DNA of 64,000 nucleotides, taken from the NCBI GenBank assembly GCA_012729555.1, contig JAAYCX010000081.1, forward strand, positions 1 through 64,000. The letters are read 5' to 3'. Each line of letters begins with the position of its first letter. Positions within the stretch are counted from its first letter, which is position 1. The translations under genes were made by a program, and so were the position numbers. Under the pieces are notes generated by a model. The model did no database searches, was not told the origin of the DNA, and saw only the letters and a list, made by a program, of their open reading frames with translations. Of this stretch, positions 59,898 to 64,000 are shown one piece after another. The DNA is from Acidobacteriota bacterium. GTDB taxonomy: Bacteria; Acidobacteriota; UBA6911.

Positions 59898-60938
59898 CTA
59901 CACGATGCTGAAGTCGGAGACGGTCGATTTGTCCCCCAGGACCGTCCCGGGCCGCAACCGGGCGCCCTCCCCGATATGGCACAGCCTCCCGATCACGGCC
60001 TTTTCGATGCGGGCGTGCGCCATGATCCGTGTTCCGCTCCAGATGACGGAATCCTTGATCAGCGCCCCCTCCTCGATGCGGCACCCTTCGCCCAGCACCG
60101 AGTTTTCGATGGCCACGCCCGACTTGATCACGCATTTTCCATCCAGGATGGAGAAGGCGTCGATGGAGACCTCCTGCTTCTTCCAGTTGTTCGGGGGGCA
60201 CGCCTTCTGGGGGTAGCCGGGCATTTTCGTCCTGCCGGAGATGATGCCGAAGCTGGCTTCGAGGTATTTCTGGGGGCTGCCGATATCCTGCCAGTAACCG
60301 TGGGTGAGGCAGGCGTAGACCCGCGCCCCCTCCTGTACCATGGCCGGGAAGATGTCCCGCTCGAAACTCTGCGTCCCCTCGCCCGGTATCCGGTCGAGGA
60401 CCGAGCGCTCCAGGACGTAGATCCCGGCGTTGATCGTGTCCCCCGTCACCTCGTCCTCCGGCGGCTTCTCGGTGAAACGGATCACCCTGCCGTCCGGCGC
60501 CGCCTCCACCAGCCCGTAACCCACCGGGTTCATCACGCGGGCGGTCACGATGGTGGCCTCGGCCCCCCGGGCCTTGTGGCAGGCGAGGACCTCCCTCAGG
60601 TCGATGTCGGTCAGGACGTCTCCGTTGAGGACGATGGTGGTGTCGTCGATGAGGTTCTCGGCCGCCTTGAAGGCGCCCGCCGTGCCGCGGGGGAGGTCTT
60701 CGTGCGTGTAGCGCATGGTGACGCCGTACTTCATGCCGTCGCCGAAGATGTCGGTGATCTTCCGGGGCTGGTAGGAGAGGCTGAGGATGATCTCCGTGAT
60801 GTCCGCGCGCTTGATGTGGTCGATCTGGAAAAAGAGAAAGGGGATGTTGGCGAGGGGGACGATGGGCTTGGGAACATGCAGAACCAGGGGACGCAGCCGC
60901 GCCCCTTTTCCCCCGGCAAGGATGAATGCTTTGATCAC
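59898..60938 (-). CDS. NDP-sugar (mannose-1-phosphate-type) nucleotidyltransferase with hexapeptide-repeat domain
   Basis: A 346-residue enzyme. The N-terminal nucleotidyltransferase domain has AFILAGGKGARLRPLV, PKPIVPLANIPF, VLNGDVLTDIDL and FTEKPPEDEV. It is followed by a left-handed beta-helix of hexapeptide repeats (about 255-346), as in GDP-mannose pyrophosphorylase-like and glucose-1-phosphate transferases. The nucleotide and sugar are not decided by sequence. The start is GTG 60938 with GGGAGGG about 10 bases upstream and a TGC-TATCAT promoter. It likely feeds surface polysaccharide or glycolipid synthesis. Confidence 0.9.
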   Translation of the reverse strand: MIKAFILAGGKGARLRPLVLHVPKPIVPLANIPFLFFQIDHIKRADITEIILSLSYQPRKITDIFGDGMKYGVTMRYTHEDLPRGTAGAFKAAENLIDDTTIVLNGDVLTDIDLREVLACHKARGAEATIVTARVMNPVGYGLVEAAPDGRVIRFTEKPPEDEVTGDTINAGIYVLERSVLDRIPGEGTQSFERDIFPAMVQEGARVYACLTHGYWQDIGSPQKYLEASFGIISGRTKMPGYPQKACPPNNWKKQEVSIDAFSILDGKCVIKSGVAIENSVLGEGCRIEEGALIKDSVIWSGTRIMAHARIEKAVIGRLCHIGEGARLRPGTVLGDKSTVSDFSIV

Positions 60939-60961
60939 GGCGTCGAGTCCCTCCCGCGGGA

Positions 60962-60970
60962 ATGATAGCA
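60962..60970 (-). promoter_or_regulatory. extended -10 promoter of the nucleotidyltransferase gene
   Basis: On the minus strand TGC-TATCAT (60970-60962), 24 bases before the GTG start. It is divergent from the pgsA promoter. Confidence 0.5.
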
Positions 60971-61011
60971 CAAAGTCCCGCTCCTGAATCCTGCATCCTC
61001 GCACCCGGTTT

Positions 61012-61020
61012 TGTGATAAT
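61012..61020 (+). promoter_or_regulatory. extended -10 promoter of pgsA
   Basis: TGT-GATAAT ends 12 bases before the ATG of pgsA. No ribosome-binding site lies between them. Confidence 0.55.
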
Positions 61021-61032
61021 CTACCCTTGATC

Positions 61033-61725
61033 ATGAATCTGCCGAACGCCTTGACCATCGCCCGAATCTTCCTGGTGCCCGTAGTCGTCGCCCTGCTCCT
61101 GACGGTCGAAATCCGGACCTGGGCCTTCCTGGGCGCCAGCCTGTTCCTGGCCGCCGCCCTGACCGACCTGCTCGACGGCTACCTGGCCCGGAGGCGCAAG
61201 CAGGTGACGACCCTGGGGCGGCTTTTGGACCCCATCGCCGACAAGCTCCTCATCTCCTCCGCGCTGGTCGCCCTGGTGCAGCTGGGGATCGCGCCCGCCT
61301 GGATGGTCGTCATCATCCTGGGGAGGGAATTCGCCGTCAGCGGGCTCCGGAGCATCGCCGCCCACGAGGGGTTTTCCATCGATGTCTCGCGCCTGGGGAA
61401 GGGGAAGATGGTGGCCCAGGTGGCGGCCGTGGTGGGACTGATCCTGGGGCACAAATACGGCGGGTGGGTGCAGGGGACCGCGACCGTCCTTCTCTGGGGC
61501 GTGGTGGTCCTGGCGCTGGTCTCCATGGCGCAATATTTCCGCGACTTCTGGTCCAAGCTGGACAACAGCATCAAGTACCGCGAGAAGCGCCGGCGCAGGG
61601 TGCTCGAGAGGCGGCGCCTCCGTGCCGAGCAGCGGCGGGAACTGGGTCGGCTGCGCAAACTCGAACAGCTGCACCGGCTGGAGGCGGCCGACCGGCCGGC
61701 GGCCGACCTGAAAAATTCCCGGTGA
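61033..61725 (+). CDS. pgsA: CDP-diacylglycerol-glycerol-3-phosphate 3-phosphatidyltransferase
   Basis: A 230-residue membrane enzyme making phosphatidylglycerol phosphate. The CDP-alcohol phosphotransferase motif is DLLDGYLARRRKQVTTLGRL followed by LDPIADKL, with all metal-binding Asp residues present. There are about five hydrophobic segments. A C-terminal tail of about 50 residues is almost wholly Arg/Glu/Leu helix (KYREKRRRRVLERRRLRAEQ and on), which is longer and more basic than usual. ATG 61033 lacks a ribosome-binding site; a TTG six bases upstream is possible. Confidence 0.95.
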   Translation: MNLPNALTIARIFLVPVVVALLLTVEIRTWAFLGASLFLAAALTDLLDGYLARRRKQVTTLGRLLDPIADKLLISSALVALVQLGIAPAWMVVIILGREFAVSGLRSIAAHEGFSIDVSRLGKGKMVAQVAAVVGLILGHKYGGWVQGTATVLLWGVVVLALVSMAQYFRDFWSKLDNSIKYREKRRRRVLERRRLRAEQRRELGRLRKLEQLHRLEAADRPAADLKNSR

Positions 61726-61738
61726 AGGCGGGGGGGAC

Positions 61739-62305
61739 ATGCTCGACCACGCTGACAAGGCCGCACTCCTCGGACTGGCCCGCAGGACCCTCGAGGCCCA
61801 CCTGGCCGGGGAGGGGGCGCCGGGACTCGACCGCCCGGGCCCGGCCCTGCTCGAAATGAAGGGGGCCTTCGTTTCCCTCCACCGGGAGGGGGCCCTCCGG
61901 GGCTGCATCGGCCAGATCCTGGCCGACCGGCCGCTGTGCGAAATCGTCGCGCGTTGCGCCGTCAGCGCCGCCTGCGGCGATCCCCGGTTCCCGCCGGTGA
62001 GCGCCGGGGAACTGCCGCTGCTCGAGCTGGAGATCTCGGTCCTCGCTCCCCTGCGCCGCATCGGCGACATCGAAGAGATCCGGGTCGGGGTGCACGGGCT
62101 CTACCTCGTGAGCGGGCCTCACCGGGGCCTGCTCCTGCCGCAGGTGGCGTCCGAGCAGGGCTGGGACCGGAGGCGGTTCCTCGAACACACCTGCCGCAAG
62201 GCCGGGGCGGCCCCCACGGCATGGCGCGAGGCGGAGACCGAGATCTACGTCTTCGAGGCCGAGGTTTTTTCCGAATCCGGGCTCTCCCGCGCGGCGCGGT
62301 CCTGA
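61739..62305 (+). CDS. AMMECR1 family protein (AmmeMemoRadiSam system protein A)
   Basis: A 188-residue AMMECR1-domain protein. The signature LRGCIGQILADRPL is present, with ACGDPRFPPVSAGELPLLELEISVL (in two parts) and LLLPQVASEQGWDRRRFLEHTCRKAG. The function of the family is unknown; in many genomes it co-occurs with MEMO (here at 47025) and a radical SAM protein. GGGGGG precedes the ATG, and pgsA ends 13 bases upstream, so they are cotranscribed. Confidence 0.95.
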   Translation: MLDHADKAALLGLARRTLEAHLAGEGAPGLDRPGPALLEMKGAFVSLHREGALRGCIGQILADRPLCEIVARCAVSAACGDPRFPPVSAGELPLLELEISVLAPLRRIGDIEEIRVGVHGLYLVSGPHRGLLLPQVASEQGWDRRRFLEHTCRKAGAAPTAWREAETEIYVFEAEVFSESGLSRAARS

Positions 62306-62332
62306 CCCCGTATGGAGTCCCCCCGCGCTTCG

Positions 62333-62341
62333 TGGTATATC
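62333..62341 (+). promoter_or_regulatory. extended -10 promoter of the site-2 protease gene
   Basis: TGG-TATATC ends 7 bases before the ATG at 62349, so the expected transcript start lies at or next to the start codon. Confidence 0.55.
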
Positions 62342-62348
62342 TAGTTTC

Positions 62349-63473
62349 ATGAGACCCGGGGGATTCCATCTTTTGCGGATCGGCGGCATCGATGTCACCA
62401 TCGACTACTCCTGGTTCGTCATGTTCTTCCTGGTTCTCTACATCATGGCCGAGAGCTACTTTCCCCGGGTGCTCGCGGACCATTCCACGGCGCAGTACTG
62501 GGTCATGGGGGGCGTCGCGGCCATCCTCCTTTTCGTTTCCGTCCTCCTGCACGAATTGGCCCATTCGCTGGTCGCCCTCCGGCACGGGATCCGGGTCGCC
62601 GGCATCAGGCTTTTCATCTTCGGCGGGATGGCCGAAGTCGTCTCCGAAGCCCGCAACGGGAGGCAGGAGTTTTTGATCGCGCTGGCGGGCCCCGCGACCA
62701 GCCTGGGGATCGGGGGGGGGCTCCTGGCCGTCCATTTCGCCGCCGCGGGATTCTCGTCGGCCGTCGCGGGGATCGCATGGTGGCTGGGCTGGGCCAATAT
62801 CCTCCTGGCCCTCTTCAACCTGATCCCGGGCTTTCCCCTGGACGGCGGCCGCATCCTGCGGGCGTTCCTCTGGGACCACTGGGACGACCTGGCCCGCGCC
62901 ACCCGGGTGGTCAGCCGGATCGGCAACGCCTTCGCCCTCTTTCTCATCATCCTGGGCGTCCTCCAGTTCCTCCTGACGCAGAGCCTGCTGTCCGGCCTCT
63001 GGCTGGTGCTGATCGGGATGTTCCTGAAACAGTCGGCGGCCGGGGGGTACCAGGCGATCATGCTGAAGCAGGCGCTCGCCGGGGTGGAGGTGCGGCAGGT
63101 CATGACGGCCGATGTCGTGAAGGTGGACTGGCTGACCCCGATCGACCGGCTGATCCAGGATTACATCTACCGGCACCAGTTCACGCAGTTTCCCGTTTTC
63201 AACCGGGAGGAGTTCGTGGGGATGGTGTCCATCGAGGGGGTCAAGACGGTGGCCCGGGAGCTGTGGGGGTTCAAGCAGGTCCGGGACGTGATGACGCCGG
63301 TCGAGCTGGTGCCGTCGCTCAGGCCGTCGGACCCCGCCGGAGAGGCCCTCTCCCGGATGGCCGCCGAGAACGGATGCATGCCGGTGGTGGAGGACGGGTC
63401 GCTCCTGGGAATCGTGACGCGGAGGGACATCCTGGACCTTTTCAAAATCAAATCGGATCTCGGGGCCGCCTGA
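62349..63473 (+). CDS. site-2 protease family protein with paired CBS domains
   Basis: A 374-residue intramembrane zinc protease of the SpoIVFB-like group. HELAH is at residues 68-72; the third ligand motif NLIPGFPLDGGR is near 157. About six TM segments occupy residues 1-220. Two CBS domains follow (VRQVMTADVVKVDWLTPI and VRDVMTPVELVPSLRPSDPA), which usually bind adenine nucleotides and tie activity to energy state. It has no PDZ domain, unlike rseP in this window. There is no ribosome-binding site before the ATG. Confidence 0.95.
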   Translation: MRPGGFHLLRIGGIDVTIDYSWFVMFFLVLYIMAESYFPRVLADHSTAQYWVMGGVAAILLFVSVLLHELAHSLVALRHGIRVAGIRLFIFGGMAEVVSEARNGRQEFLIALAGPATSLGIGGGLLAVHFAAAGFSSAVAGIAWWLGWANILLALFNLIPGFPLDGGRILRAFLWDHWDDLARATRVVSRIGNAFALFLIILGVLQFLLTQSLLSGLWLVLIGMFLKQSAAGGYQAIMLKQALAGVEVRQVMTADVVKVDWLTPIDRLIQDYIYRHQFTQFPVFNREEFVGMVSIEGVKTVARELWGFKQVRDVMTPVELVPSLRPSDPAGEALSRMAAENGCMPVVEDGSLLGIVTRRDILDLFKIKSDLGAA

Positions 63474-63544
63474 AAGGGCCGATCCACACCCCGGGGCGCA
63501 CGGCGGCTCCACCGGACGCCCCGACCCATCCCGCGGAGGGGGCT

Positions 63545-64000
63545 ATGATCCGCTCCATACTGTTTGCTCTGGCTGAAACGCCTTACGGCGCCGGCGCCTC
63601 TAACCACGCGTGCTGGCTTGCCCGCAAGGAAAACGGTTTTGTCCATGCGCTGGCCGTGATCGACATCGCCGCCTTCGAGATCCCGGTGATGGGGGCGGCC
63701 GACGGCTTCATGCCTTCGGTGGTGACCCCGCCCGCTCAATCGGGCCAGACCCTGATGCAGGACCTGGCGGCGGTGGCGGGGGTGCGGCTGGAGGAGTTCG
63801 CCGCCCGCTGCTCGGCCCGGGGGATCTCCTGCGCCACGGAAATCAGGAGCGGGATACCGGCGGACGTCATCTGCCAGGCGGCGGCCGCCCACGACATCGT
63901 GGTCGTTTCGCGCACCGGGTACAGCCGCGTCCCCTCCCCCCATGCCGTGGACTCCCTGGTCGCACCGGTGATCCGGGGGGCGGTCCGCCCCGTGCTCGTC
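63545..64000 (+). CDS. universal stress protein (UspA) family, truncated by the window end
   Basis: The first 152 residues of a cytoplasmic USP. The frame is open to the last base. The N-terminal MIRSILFALAETPYGAGASN and the later AHDIVVVSRTGYSR with VIRGAVRPVLV fit the alpha/beta USP fold. A single USP domain would end about here, so a second domain may follow outside the window. GGAGGGG lies a few bases before the ATG. It is 71 bases after the site-2 protease gene. Confidence 0.8.
   Translation, partial: MIRSILFALAETPYGAGASNHACWLARKENGFVHALAVIDIAAFEIPVMGAADGFMPSVVTPPAQSGQTLMQDLAAVAGVRLEEFAARCSARGISCATEIRSGIPADVICQAAAAHDIVVVSRTGYSRVPSPHAVDSLVAPVIRGAVRPVLV

Noticed and set aside
57271-60996. 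1241-codon minus-strand frame covering suhB, yqeY, uvrC and the nucleotidyltransferase
   Set aside because: It crosses several clearly recognised genes on both strands in a different frame and has no coherent domains.

Overview
The window is a 64 kb stretch of a very GC-rich (about two-thirds G+C by eye) diderm bacterial chromosome. Outer-membrane traits are LolA, PpiD, LspA, UppS/CdsA/RseP and hopanoid-type genes. The mix of a two-gene 2-hydroxyacyl-CoA dehydratase activase-like system, an archaeal-type adenosine-specific kinase, AMMECR1 and MEMO proteins, type III pantothenate kinase and hopanoid glycosylation suggests an anaerobic or facultative Acidobacteriota-like or deltaproteobacterial-like lineage. 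That placement is inference; no rRNA marker is present. I found no rRNA, tRNA, CRISPR array, insertion sequence or prophage, so this reads as core chromosome.

Layout. 1-2 kb: the end of an ABC-F ATPase and a cysteine-rich small protein. 1.9-7.5 kb (minus): an activase operon with its own strong promoter, ending in a zinc-ribbon MscL and a terminator. 7.6-9.5 kb: glmS. 9.7-14.3 kb (plus): adenosine-specific kinase, moeA, moaC, an FmdB-like zinc ribbon, mutM, a DnaJ-type zinc protein and coaX. 14.3-16.2 kb (minus): ppiD. 16.4-23.8 kb (plus): FecR-like protein, GAF-GGDEF diguanylate cyclase, then mreB-mreC-mreD-mrdA-rodA (cell shape). 24.3-26.3 kb: RNase G/E behind a 481-base structured leader. 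26.3-30.9 kb: mazG, a Ca2+-type P-ATPase and a duplicated-domain protein of unknown function. 30.9-35.4 kb (minus): pdxB, hpnI, hpnK and a DegT aminotransferase. 35.5-39.0 kb: a putative nuclease-fold/winged-helix protein, ligA and a coiled-coil protein. 39.2-40.0 kb: an RsbW-like kinase and an RsbV-like STAS antagonist behind a promoter with two 16-bp direct repeats. 40.0-45.6 kb (minus): pyrE-truA-uppS-cdsA-dxr-rseP. 45.8-47.0 kb: yebC and ruvC. 47.0-52.5 kb (minus): clpB-grpE, then nuoF and MEMO. 52.7-59.9 kb (plus): ileS-lspA-lolA-suhB-yqeY, then uvrC. 59.9-64 kb: a nucleotidyltransferase (minus), then pgsA, AMMECR1, a site-2 protease with CBS domains and a truncated universal stress protein.

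The genes group into envelope growth (glmS, mre/rod, uppS, cdsA, pgsA, lspA, lolA, rseP), cofactor synthesis (moeA, moaC, coaX, pdxB, dxr), genome and protein upkeep (mutM, ligA, ruvC, uvrC, mazG, clpB, grpE) and signalling (GGDEF, RsbW/RsbV, site-2 protease).

The least explained items are the split activase operon, the hpnI/hpnK/DegT operon, the duplicated unknown protein at 30098-30889, the nuclease-like protein at 35490-36188, the structured RNase G/E leader, the tandem operator at 39038-39084, and several genes whose extended -10 box (TGN-TANNNT) sits so close to the start codon that leaderless transcription is likely.
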